Shown here: in pieces, positions 33,302 through 43,740 of the stretch | How positions within the stretch are numbered: position 1 is the first letter of the stretch | Layout of the letters: each line of letters starts with the position of its first letter | Assembly: GCA_029964075.1 (NCBI GenBank) | Contig: CM057142.1 | Location: 27,282,392-27,346,391, forward strand | Source of the DNA: Patiria pectinifera | Lineage: Eukaryota; Echinodermata; Asteroidea; Valvatida; Asterinidae | Direction of reading: 5' to 3' | Length of the DNA stretch: 64,000 nt | The notes under the pieces: model-generated | Databases searched by the model: none | What the model was told of the DNA's origin: nothing | Seen by the model: the letters and a program-made list of their open reading frames with translations, nothing else | Program-made: the position numbers and the translations under genes

Positions 33302-33759
33302 TTTAGGGTTTTGGTTGAGGAATAATGGAATACACACAATGTTGGTCATACAGCGACTTTATTCTAACAATCGAACAACTAGACTACCGTATATTACAAG
33401 AGAGAATTCGGAGACATGTGTCTCGTTTGATGGTTGAAAGCAGAGAGCGAAGAAAGTAATAAAGGAGAGTGAGTGAAGAATCTAATAAGTAAGGTGGGGC
33501 TGACTATCCAATTTAAAAGCAATAAAAACTAGAGACTGAAGGAATGTACTAATGGACTTTGTGGTTAGGTGATAAAATGTGGTAAGAGGGACAAAGTAAT
33601 AAAAGTGGGGCTTGGCTCAGTAGTAGTAATCAATCAATTAGGGAGATTGATACCATAGGGTCATAACTTTTACCCACCACTGGACTGTTGCTGGGGGCAA
33701 TGTACGAGGGGTTAAAAGTTCACAAATTAAGCTATAATTATATGGAAGAAAACGCTACA
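33302..33759 (-). repeat. 5' LTR of the Ty3/gypsy element
   Basis: The sequence is the same as 28727-29184. The element promoter should lie here. The LTR ends one base before the primer site. It lies 181 bases from the exon 9 acceptor of the host gene. Confidence 0.92.
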
Positions 33760-33940
33760 CACTCACCACAGTTGTTTATTATGAACAGCAATCTGTTTCA
33801 AATTTCCCTAACCAGCCATCGTCCAGACATTTCCAGAAAAATTTGGGTTACCATCATATGATATTTTGGCCATTGAAGTGATTTTGCAAAGCAAATCCGT
33901 ACTATGCTGACAGTAAATTTCTGTGGGTTTATTTTTCTAG

Positions 33941-34132
33941 TCAATCTCAAACTCAAGCCAAGAGTTACCGGCGGATTCTTGCAAGAGGGCCCCAACGCCA
34001 TCGCCTTGTACCGCGCTCCAAGCGGCGCCTTCCCACACTACACCGAGGCCACCTCAAGGAGTCTGGTGGACGCTGTGGTCTACTCCACGGAGGACAACGC
34101 TCACAACTCTCTGGTAGACAAGTTGATGCCTG
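33941..34132 (+). CDS. Exon 9 of the LTD-like repeat protein (second half of repeat 6)
   Basis: Two bases complete Val1057; residues 1058-1120 and one base follow. The acceptor is the strong tatttttctag and the donor ATGCCTG|GTAATT. It encodes GPNAIALYRAPSG, RSLVDAVVYST and VDKLMPG. PNAIALY is shared with repeat 1, which supports this join across the retrotransposon-bearing intron. The Ty3/gypsy LTR ends only 181 bases upstream of the acceptor. Confidence 0.87.
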
Positions 34133-34486
34133 GTAATTTATTTTATTTTATTTTTTTTTATTGCACAAAGAAACTATACTGAAACTGCATTCAAAATCCA
34201 TGGCCTCTAGCGAACTATACATTGTGCAGTATCAACTGAAGCATCCACTCCTATGGGTCTGGAACCTGTTTTGACAAAGTAGATGAAAAGAATTTGTTTC
34301 CAAAATGCATTAAGCGCCATTTGGTTACCTTTTAGAATCATGTACTCTCAAGTTTGTCCAAAGTCAGTTTTGACAGTTGTTATGTAGTTAACCCTTTATT
34401 CACTGTAGCGCCCAAATCCGCCCTGTCTGTTACCCCCGAAGCGCCCGAAACCACTCTATGGTTTTATTGAGTTTTCAGTAAAAATA

Positions 34487-34981
34487 CAGGGTGGATCAAA
34501 AAAAACGAAACTGAGATATTATTACTAATTGGAACAGAAGTAGGGCACATGTGAATCAAAGGGAGATATCCTCTGTTAGGGTTGAATCTCCTCTTTAAAA
34601 TGACACCCTGATCATGTCATTACATTGACGGTTGACTGAGCAGTGACCAATTTTATGAAAGGGTCTATTTAGAGACTTGCGCCACTTTTCATGGTGAAAC
34701 CTCTTTTTTCCCCACCTGCCTTGATTGGCAACCATAGCCTTTCACTCTGTGACAATTGACACAACAAAAACTACAATTGAAAAGTGGCACAAGTCTCTAA
34801 ATAGACCCTTTCATAAAATTGGTCACTGCTCAGTCACTGTGAATGTAATGACATGATCAGGGTGTCATTTTAAAGAGGAGATTCAACCCTAACAGAGGAT
34901 ATCTCCCTTTGATTCACATGTGCCATACTTCTGTTCCAATTAGCAATAATATCTCGGTTTCGTTTATTTTGATCCACCCTG
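34487..34981. mobile_element. MITE with very long (about 200 bp) terminal inverted repeats
   Basis: The left end cagggtggatcaaaa and right end ttttgatccaccctg begin arms that remain complementary for about 200 bases each, through gggtctatttagagacttg / caagtctctaaataga. Only 80-90 bases lie between them. The flank is ta on the left and tg on the right, compatible with a Tc1/mariner-like TA target with one change. It lies in intron 9. Confidence 0.8.
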
Positions 34982-35283
34982 TGCATTGTAATACAGTGCA
35001 GTCGAATACAATAAAGCAAAAAATGTAGTTTACAAATAGCTGCTGTACTGTGTATGTTCTGTAAGTTTTTATAGCCGTGCAACTTTTTTACTTACAATTT
35101 TATCAAATGTATATATCACATTTTGGAACTAAACTCTTCATAGTTTCTGTGCCAAATTGCTGTCTGAAACTTACCCCTGGAAACTGGTTTCCCAGAGAAA
35201 TTCTTAAATTTGCAAAACTGTGGTAAGAACTTGGCCAAGCCCTGTACTGGAATTCGCACCGTCTTCTTTTCACCAATTTTTAG

Positions 35284-35448
35284 GCCGATCTGTTGTCGTG
35301 GAGGATTCCAACCATGCTACTGGAGACGAGACCATCAATCGTTGCCTTGGTAACCAACGACTCAACTCTGACGTGTTCACCATGGGCTTGCCTTCCCCCG
35401 GTGGACCCAACAACTGTAGCGGCAGCTCTTCAGGGTCAGCCTTCCCAG
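35284..35448 (+). CDS. Exon 10 of the LTD-like repeat protein (end of repeat 6, linker)
   Basis: Two bases complete Gly1121; residues 1122-1175 and one base follow. The acceptor is accaatttttag and the donor TTCCCAG|GTAGTG, both phase 1. It encodes ETINRC (1136-1141), NQRLNSDVF, the closing SPGGPNNC (Cys1165) and a Ser/Gly-rich linker SGSSSGSAFP. The frame stays open to 35552, so a retained-intron isoform is possible, but the translated sequence past 35448 no longer resembles the repeat. Confidence 0.86.
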
Positions 35449-35950
35449 GTAGTGCTCGCAGCAGATTTGGCTTTTCTGACAGGGAGACGGGCTGGCAAAG
35501 CTTTCTTTTCTTTGCCTTCCGTCTCTACATCCCAGATTCCAATCCCACCTAGGCCTAGATATCCACTCTGTTCACAAGTACCCCCTCACTGGCAAAGAAA
35601 GTACAGTTGGGGTGACCGAACGACGCCATCTTGCCTGACTGCAATATTTTGCCACTGCGTGTACATAGTACAAATCCCCTGTCTGTCACACACAAGGAAC
35701 GATGCATGCGTGTTAACCAGCGAAATGTATGTGTCCCGCCCATGGGACGTTGTTGCTAGGTAAAAGGGCGCCCTCTTTTGTTGGCGCATGGAGCCCATAG
35801 TCCGTGCTGAAATTTGTGGGTATCCCTGGAACAGGATTCAAACAATCATAGAAAAATTCATAAAAAAGTCATGGAATTTTGTTATTTTACAAGGAGTCGT
35901 GGAAAGTTGATACTCCAAGAAAAAAGTCATGGAATCCTGCAAAACCCATA
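35449..35950. other. Intron 10, left part: no gene recognised
   Basis: The frame from exon 10 stays open about 100 bases past the donor, then stops. Nothing resembling the repeat protein or another gene follows. Confidence 0.35.
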
Positions 35951-36369
35951 TGTGACCGGTTCCTCAAAAAAAGGGTATTATGTCGCAAAAAAGTGAAATT
36001 GAGTTATATACATGGTGGAAAGACCACAACGTAGGCTTTCATTTGGTATATAGCAGAGATCCATAGCCCCACCCGTTCTGGAGATATGACGTATTTGCAT
36101 ATTAATAACTTCCTTAGAGTTCGAATTGCACAGCTGAGAAAACAGGGTTTGAAATAGCTGGCTTTGTTGTAGAACATTAGAATGATCTGCACACAAAATG
36201 GTTGTTTTTTTTCCACTTTGTTCATCAAAATCAACATTTCTGTGAAAGAAACCTGCAACTGTAGGTATTAAAGATGTCATTCATGACATAAAATGAAAAT
36301 CACATTTTGACAAAATTACACAATAATGCTAAGGGCGACTTAATACCCTTTTTTGTAGAGCCGGTCACA
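35951..36369. mobile_element. MITE with about 35-bp ends TGTGACCGG...CCGGTCACA
   Basis: The left end tgtgaccggttcctcaaaaa, continuing aagggtatta, pairs with the right end taatacccttttttgtagag and ccggtcaca. The flanks are cata and catg. There is no coding frame. Confidence 0.75.
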
Positions 36370-37149
36370 CATGTGAAGATGCGTAGTATTTGACTACGGC
36401 AGTCTTCCAGTATGCATTCCAGTTAATTTTACTTCCTCGTTATGTATGTATGCTGTATATTTGTTCCATGTTCAGTGCACCATTGTATGCCTTTGTGGTG
36501 CTCAGTGGTCATGTGTCAAACTGGAATCTTGAAATGGGAGTCTCAGTGTGATGACTGGCAAGTGTATTTTAAATAGGCTCCTAAGGACCAAAACGGGGCT
36601 GTATCATAAGTCCGACGCCTCATAGGTTCGACAACAGGAAAAGGAGGCATTTAATTTGTCAGACTTATATATCAAGATGCATCAAGAAAACATGAGAATG
36701 CATCAAGTGTAAAGTCAGACATCAGTTTTAATACAGTAAGACTTTATTATAAGATTTTAGGCTTTGCATGGTGGAGTATCAGTATCGTTTCGGTTTGCGG
36801 TAACACCATGTGGTAATAACTACTGTCGCTCAGTAGATATTTAGTTCTGATAAGAACTTGTCCTGCTTATTATCAACCTTCGCTAAGTACTTTTTAGTTC
36901 TGATAAGAACAGTCCTGCTTAGTTCTAAAAAACTTGTCTTTGGTCTCATCGTTTCGACTAGCCTGCTCTAGTCATCGTCGGGAGACTGAGGAGAGTTGGA
37001 GATGCTGCTCCTTAAGTGCTTGTGTTGGTAGATTCTGATTGGTTGATTTCTGATTGTTTGTCTGTTGGGCATTATGTTGGAGTGGGATGCCCGTAGTGTG
37101 TCCTGCTCGCTCAGGTGTGTCAGTTGGCTGTCAGCCCTTGGCATTGTGC

Positions 37150-37799
37150 TGCACCCGATTTCACAAAGCCCTGCGACGCGTCGCAACTCGAGTTACGACA
37201 TGTAACACGTTGCAACTCGCGACGCGTCGTATCATCCATTTCATGAAAGTTGCGATGTGTTGAACGCATCGTAAGTTCCTTGACAACGGCTTAAAACACG
37301 TCGCAAGTTACGACATGTCTAGTGGTCATTGCAAAATAAGAAGAGTCATTTTCTGAGCCAGTTTTATGCCATAAACATTACATAAACGAGATTATAATAC
37401 CGAGGCAATATGTGTAAAGTTGTAAATATAAAAATTAATTGAATAATTATGAATTAGACCGGAATATTAGATTTGAAATTTCAAAGTAGATATACAGTCC
37501 AAAGGGAGCTTGTTTTCCTTTAAAATTACATCGCACAACCGCCATTTTGTTTTACGTTTTAACAAATTTCGAGCTGAGATCCGACGACTCTTTGTTGAAT
37601 ATCAGACGACTATTTACTGTACGCTGTAAAACAGTCACCGAGTTGTGCTATAAATACACCTACGACGCGTCACACTTAGGACGTGTTTTGTGAAATGGAT
37701 CGCAGAACGCGTCGCAGCTGCGACGCATCGTAGAGATACGACGCATCGCATCGCTGCGATGCATCGTAAGTTACGAAGCGTTTGAAGAAATTGGGTGCA
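37150..37799. mobile_element. MITE-like element with TGCACCC...GGGTGCA ends and ACGCGTCG-rich interior
   Basis: The left end tgcacccgatttcacaaa and right end tttgaagaaattgggtgca are imperfect inverted repeats. The interior repeats gcgacgcgtcgcaact / acgacatgt / gcgacgcatcgta many times in both orientations. The end resembles the GGGCCCAATTTCAC ends of the element at 22430. It ends about 90 bases before exon 11. Confidence 0.65.
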
Positions 37800-37886
37800 G
37801 GAGTGGGATGCTCATTGTGTGGATGCCAGTTGTGATGCCTTTTGTAAAGTATGACTTAATTATCATGCTCTCTATTTCTTTACCAG

Positions 37887-38064
37887 ATATTTTAATCAAC
37901 GAGGTAAATGTCGAGGTCACTGGTGGAGCAGGAAACGGAGGTGAATTCATCGAACTGACTGATAAAGGTGTTGGCATGACTTCGCTGGATGGCTTGCTCC
38001 TGGTGCTATTCAATGGAGCCAATCAGGACAGGTCCTACTGGGAGATTGACCTCAGTGGATACCG
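37887..38064 (+). CDS. Exon 11 of the LTD-like repeat protein (start of repeat 7; gene continues)
   Basis: Two bases complete Asp1176; residues 1177-1234 and two bases of codon 1235 follow. The acceptor is tctttaccag and the donor TACCG|GTGAGT (phase 2). It encodes DILINEVNVEV, GEFIELTDKGVG, LDGLLLVLFNGAN and SYWEIDLSGYR, the first third of a seventh repeat. The next exon should begin with one base and then a TD-x-x-GYF-x-IG stretch. I found no such segment downstream, so the gene is 3'-incomplete here. The intron begins with a minisatellite that resembles this exon's own end. Confidence 0.86.
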
Positions 38065-38281
38065 GTGAGTGCAATCAACCTCAGTCGTTACAGGTCATTG
38101 AAAGTGACCTCAGGTCAGTGAAAGTGACCTCTGTATGCAGATCAGTGAAAGTGACCTCAGTGGATACAGGTCACTAAAATTGACCTTTGGATACAGGTGA
38201 AATTGATAGATACAGGTCGGTGAAATTGACCTCAGTAGATACAGGTTGGTGATATTGACCTCACTGGATACGGGTCAATGA
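38043..38281 (+). repeat. Minisatellite resembling the exon 11 / intron 11 junction
   Basis: The exon end gacctcagtggataccg|gt recurs as variants gacctcagtggatacaggt, gacctcagtagatacaggt and gacctcactggatacgggt with a period near 29-35 bases, linked by cagtgaaattgac / cagtgaaagtgac. At least six units are seen before the hAT insertion; the array resumes at 38818 for about 40 bases. Each unit keeps a GT after AG or GG, that is a donor-like site. Confidence 0.8.
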
Positions 38282-38817
38282 CAGTGTTGAAGTACTTGGT
38301 ACTCGTTCTTCAGTACTACTTTTTTGGAGTACTCGTACTCTTACTCGAATGTCTAAGTATTCGTACTCCAAATGATGGTACTCGTACTCGGGCAGCAAAG
38401 TACTCGTACTCGACATGTCAAAATTGTACTCGATCATTAAAGTACTCGTACTGGAATAGCAGTACTTGGGGGGGGGGATGTTATAGCTTCACTTACCATG
38501 GCCTTATTTTATCGATACTTTCAGTTTGAAATGGTTGATTGGCTTGTGGAGAAATCGAGATTTCCTGATTTTCCTCTGTGCAAGTCCGGACAAACACATT
38601 TAACAGCTAGCCGTGAGTGGGTCTGTATATCTGTCTGACTGGACCTGGGCCAATTAGGCACAATGAACCATTTGCCGTATGGCCGTATTCGGAAATGCTA
38701 GTACTCATACTCGGAAATACAAGTACTCGTATTCCTACTCGTACTCAGTCGTACTCAGCAGCCTAAGTACTCGGCAGTACTCGGTACTCGGAAAAAAAGT
38801 ACTTGACTACACCACTG
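38282..38817. mobile_element. hAT-type non-autonomous element rich in gtactcg, 8-bp target duplication
   Basis: The ends cagtgttgaagtac and gtacttgactacaccactg are imperfect inverted repeats. The flanks gtcaatga at 38274-38281 and 38818-38825 are a perfect 8-base duplication within the minisatellite. Both subterminal regions are tandem variants of gtactcgtactc. The middle (38525-38700) is unique and recurs at 41190-41345. Confidence 0.85.
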
Positions 38818-41178
38818 GTCAATGAAAATGACCTCAGTGTATGAAGGATCTCAGTGAAATCACGGATCCTACACACAAGGATGAACGCCTGTTCTGAGCT
38901 CTAGTACAAAATGCAATGAACGGACTTACCTTAATTGATTGGATGCGCGATAACGGGACTTAATGCCCGTTGGCGTGTTAATCGTGAATGTTCCAGGTGT
39001 GCCATTTTGTCGTTTTTTTCGCATGACATTTAAAACGGAAATATTCATAAAACTTTTTAAGCAAATCACTCCTTATGTAAGATATACCTGTTCCAAAATT
39101 GCTAAAAAAATTAATACAGTATATAACATATGGTATTGTGCCGGAAATATTCATAAAAGTTTAAGCAAATCACTCCTTATGTAAGATATACCTGTTCCAA
39201 AATTGCTAAAAAATAAATACAGTATATAACAGATGGTATTGTGTCATTTTTGAGAGATGTGGTCCCGAACCGATAAAAGAAATGTGGCATTTCATAGTTC
39301 ATTATAAGCTGAAGATATTGTGCTTGGCGTTAACATGGTTATGAAGTTATTGTTATCAAAGTTATCAAAGCCAAAAACGTGGGATCATGAATATTAAAAA
39401 ATGTAATCAGCTGGTTTGACAGAATTCGACACCAGATCAATTGCAGAGCCCTGCAAATTTGAAAGCCGCCGTGCACGGCTAGTGAAGTGGTTAAGCTGTC
39501 TGGGTCTTTTGACAAGTATTCATGGTAATTCCCACCCATTATCACACGTCTAACCAGGAGTTTGGCTGAGTCGTTAATCCTTGTGTGTAGGATCTGTGGT
39601 GAAATTATGGCCATTAAGGGTTTTATTTAGTAAGGTAGGGCTAAAGCAGTTTAAATTTAAACAAACGTAGGGTTGCATTAGTTAGGCCAAAAAAATAAAT
39701 AAGTCGTTCTCTGGTCAGCGCGCTCGTCAATTTTAATCGATCTTTTTTTTTTCCAAAATGTTCCGCGGTAGCTCCAACAGCGCCCTCTATTTCCGCACCT
39801 CAATTTTTTTTACCAAAGAGCACCAAGGAATGGGAAATTGCACCAAGACAAATGATCGAAAGCACCAAGGCAAATTATGGAGGACACTAATGTACATGAG
39901 GACACCAAAAAAGCAAAATAGTACCCACCTTGTCTGTACAATCCAAGCTTGAAGAAAAAAAAAAAAAAAAGCCGCGTGGCCGCGTCAATTCCGGATCTTT
40001 GGTCTGACCAGAGACCGAACATTTGGTTTTTTTGGCCTTGGATCATTTTAGCACGGATATTTCAAAGGGAAATATTTCCAAACTCTTTCACTTTTGTGCC
40101 TGAACAAATATATCAATATTTGTGGATAAAAACAGAGCCTATGGGTTTTAATGTCAATGTACACATAATCTGTTATATTGCTGGCTTAACTGCTTTGTAC
40201 ATTCCCCATAAAAAAAAAAACATTGCAAATTGTGGTCTGAAATTTAACAGACATAAGGACTGATAACCAACTTCCAAAGTCCTTGCAATCATAAGCTCAA
40301 GGGATAACATATGCATGCCTACGCTGTAAAGAAAACGGTAGACTGCTCAAGCACACCATGTAATCATCCTTGAAATTTCAAAAAAAAAAAAAAAAAAACA
40401 GTTTATCTTTTCCTCATATTTCTTCATTATTTTATCAGACTCGAGGTTCTGATAACCAACTTCCAAAGTCCTTACAGTCATAAGCTCTAGGGATAACATA
40501 ATGTATGCCTACACTGTAAAGGAAATGGTAGAGCGCTCAAGCATACCATGCAATCATCCTTGACTTCATCTATCTTTTCCGCATTATACTTGTAAATATG
40601 TACAGTACATGCTTATTAAAGCCTATACAGAGCGAGTAAAAAAAAAAGAACACCCAAATGGCAACCCTTATTTTCATAATCTATATTTCGGTACAAGGAT
40701 CATTCATGTCGTTCATGTACTTATGTAGTAATGGACTTTTAAACACAAACACAGTTTTGTAATTTTGTCAATGGATCACAATAAGGTTAAGTGATATTTC
40801 AGCAAAATGAAAACAATTCACATATCAAAAAAACACATCAGATTACTCTCATAACCATGATAACTGGCACTCATCATAACATTTGTTTACATAACATTCT
40901 GCTACCATTGTCAAAACAACATGCTTTGTAATGTCCAGAGTTTATAGTCTTGCCCTGCCTTCTACTTGGCTACCCCGGAGATTTTGGTATTATTCTAATA
41001 TTGTTTTCATGATACTGAAAACATGGTTTCATTTTTACTGAAATAACACATACCTTAAATGTGATCCGTGGATTTTAAAACGGTGCTTGTGTTCAAAATT
41101 CCATAACTGGAAAAGTACATGAGTGATTTGAATGATTCTTGTTAATTGGGCTTTCACATCGTAGGCCTTAAAAGTGCT
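38533..41178. repeat. Segmental tandem duplication, copy A
   Basis: It corresponds in order to copy B (41189-43740): the right half of the hAT element, atcctacacacaaggatgaacgcc, ctccttatgtaagatatacc, the gccgccgtgcacggctag block, aacgtagggttgcattagtta, aaagggaaatatttccaaac, and ccaacttccaaagtcctt (itself doubled in each copy). Copy A alone carries the MITE at 39685-40037. The left breakpoint lies inside the hAT element, so the duplication came after that insertion. Confidence 0.78.
39685..40037. mobile_element. MITE with GGCCAAAAAAA ends, absent from copy B
   Basis: The ends ggccaaaaaaataaataagt and tttggtttttttggcc are inverted; further in, ctctggtcagcg / ctgaccagag also pair. Copy B reads gttagatcattt at 42233, giving the empty site. 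The filled site has tta on the left and ttg on the right, suggesting a 3-base target as in PIF/Harbinger. It shares ends with the element at 24733. Confidence 0.8.
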
Positions 41179-41188
41179 ACATGCAGAA

Positions 41189-43740
41189 CTTGATTGGCTT
41201 GTGGAGAAATCAAGATTTCCTGATTTTCCTCTGTGCAAGTCCGGACAAACACATTTAACAGCTAGCCGTGAGTGGGTCTGTATATCTGTCTGACTGGACC
41301 TGGGCCAATTAGGCACAATGAACCATTTGCCGTTTGGCCGTATTCGGAAATGCTAGTACTCATACTCGGAAATACAAGTACTCGTACTCCTACTCGTACT
41401 CAGTCGTACTCAGCAACCTAAGTACTCGGCAGTACTCGGTACTCGGAAAAAAGTACTCAACTACAACACTGGTCAGTGAAAATGACCTCAGTGAATGAAG
41501 GATCTTAGTGAAATCACGGATCCTACACACAAGGATGAACGCCTGTTCTGAGCTCTAGTAAAAAATGCAATGAACGGACTTACCTTAATTGATTGGACGC
41601 GTGATTAGGGGCCTTAATACCCGTTGGCATGTTAATTGCAATTGTTCCAGGTGTGCCATTTTGTCGATTTTTTGCATGACATTTAAAACGAAAATATTCA
41701 TAAAACTTTTAAAGCAAATCACTCCTTATGTAAGATATACCTGTTCCAAAATTGCAAAAAAATAAATACAAGTATATAACGGATGGTATTGTGCCGTTTT
41801 TGAGAGATGTGGTCCCGAACCGATAAAAGAAATGTGGCATTTCATAGTTCATTATAAAGCTAAAAATATTGTGCTTGGCATTAACATGGTTATGTAGTTC
41901 AATAATAAAGCCAAAAACGTAGGATCATGAATATTAAAAAAATAATATAATTAGCTGGTTTGACAGAATTCGACACCAGATCGAGCGCAGAGCCCTGCAA
42001 ATTTGAAAGCCGCCGTGCACGGCTAATGAAGCGGTTAAGCTGTCGGGGTCTTTTGACAAGTATTCATGGTAATTCCCACCCGTACGGGCCGTTATCACAC
42101 GTCTAACCAGCAGTTTGGCTGAGTCGTTAATCCTTGTGTGTAGGATCTGTGGTGAAATTATGGCCAATAAGGGTTTTATTTAGTAAGGCAGGGCTAAAGC
42201 AGTTTAAATTGAACCAACGTAGGGTTGCATTAGTTAGATCATTTCAGCACGGACATTTCAAAGGGAAATATTTCCAAACTCTTTCACTTTTGTGCCTGAA
42301 CAAATATATCAATATTTGTGGATAAAAAACATAGCATATGGGTTTTAATGTCAATGTATGCATAATCTGTGATGTTGCTGGCTTAACTGCTTTCTACATT
42401 CCCCATAGAAAAAAAAAAGACATTCCAAATTGTGGTCTGAAATTTAACAGACACAAGGATTGCTAAGCAACTTCCAAAGTCCTTGCAATCATAAGCTCTA
42501 GGGATAACATTATGCATGCCTATGCTGTAAAGGAAACGGTAGACTGCTCAAGGACTGCTCAAAAAACACTTATCTTTTCCTCATATTTCTTCATTATTTT
42601 ATCAGACTCAAGGTTCGGATAACCAACTTCCAAAGTCCTTACAGTCGTAAGCTCTAGGGATAACATATGCATGCCAGCACTGTAAAGGAAACGGTAGAGC
42701 GCTCAAGCATACCATGCAATCATCCTTGAAATTGCATAAAGTCTTCATCTATCTTTTCCACATTATACTTGTAATATGTACATGCTTAAAACCTACACAG
42801 GTATGGGCGTCGCGAGGGGGGGGGGGCAAGGGGGGGCACCTCCCCCCCCCCCTGGAAAAGCAAAACAAAAAAAACAAAAAAAGGAAGGGAAAAAAAGAAA
42901 AGAAAAAAAAGAAAAAGAGGCGCGAAGACAAAGTGGTGTAAATTTAATGAGTTGGGCGGGGGGGCAAAATGTCCCTGCCCCCCTCTAAAACTGATAAATT
43001 GAGAATGTGTTGAGAAATACAAGCATTTTTTGGCAAAAAAATGTTTTGCCCCCCTCTAGAAAAAATCCCGGCGACGCACATGTACACAGGGTGTCTATCT
43101 TTTCTGCATTATACTTGTAATATGTACATGCTTATGCCTATACAGGGAAAGTAAAAAAAACCAAAAAAACAAACAAACAAATGGCAACCCCTATTTTTTA
43201 AAGAAGTTCTGCATGTAGCTTGTACCAGATCTAGGATGTGAAAGCCCAACTCATAAACTTTATAAAAATAGTACAAAAATCATTTGTGTCGTTCATGTCC
43301 TTTTCTAGTTATGGACTTTTTAACACAAACACAGTTTTCAGCAAAAGAAAACAATTCACATATCAAAAACCACATCAGATCACTCTCATAACCATGATAA
43401 CCGGCACTCATCATAACATACTTCTGCTTCCAATGTCAAAACAATAATTATGCTTTATAATGTCAAGAGTTTAAAGTCTTGCCCTGCCTTCTACTTGGCT
43501 ACCCCAGAGACTTTTGGTATTATTCTGATATCGTTTTAAAAATACGACATGGTTTCATGTTTATTGAAATATCACATACCTTACATGTGATCCGTGGATT
43601 TTAAAACGGTGTTTGTGTTCAAAATTCCATAACTGGAAAAGTGCATGAGTGATTTGAATGATTCTTTGACTAAAACAAAGCTTATTAATTAGGCCTTCAC
43701 ATCCTTGACCTGAAAAGCGCTACATGCAGAACTTCTTAAC
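41189..43740. repeat. Segmental tandem duplication, copy B
   Basis: The second copy of the 38533 unit, diverged by scattered substitutions and small indels. It lacks the 39685 MITE but carries its own hAT-type insertion at 42802-43082. Its end (43580-43735) matches the end of copy A (41050-41185) and a third piece at 24330-24480. No coding signal. Confidence 0.78.
42802..43082. mobile_element. hAT-type MITE, 8-bp target duplication, absent from copy A
   Basis: The ends tatgggcgtcgc and gcgacgcacatg are inverted with two mismatches. The flanks tacacagg at 42794-42801 and 43083-43090 are a perfect 8-base repeat. The interior is G-run/C-run and poly-A rich (tccccccccccctgg, aaaagaaaagaaa). The gcgtcgc core is shared with the element at 20339. 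Confidence 0.83.

Larger units (their letters stand above)
28727..33759 (-). mobile_element. Complete Ty3/gypsy LTR retrotransposon of CsRn1 type
   Basis: The element is 5,033 bases long on the - strand, with 458-base LTRs at 33302-33759 (5') and 28727-29184 (3') that I read as identical. The flanking cact at 28723-28726 and 33760-33763 is a 4-base target duplication. Order on the - strand: LTR, tRNA-Trp primer site, gag, pol (protease, RT, RNase H, integrase), purine tract, LTR. There is no env-like frame. The CHCC knuckle and tRNA-Trp primer are hallmarks of the CsRn1 clade. It sits in intron 8 of the LTD-like gene, antisense to it. Intact frames and matching LTRs suggest recent insertion. 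Confidence 0.92.

Noticed and set aside
35449-35552. Read-through of exon 10 as coding
   Set aside because: The frame is open but the translation loses all repeat motifs, while a phase-matched donor at 35449 joins exon 11 into INE-x-N with exact homology.
42802-43082. G-quadruplex or switch-like region from G-runs
   Set aside because: The G-runs lie inside a hAT MITE with clear ends and target duplication, and similar runs occur in the element at 20339.
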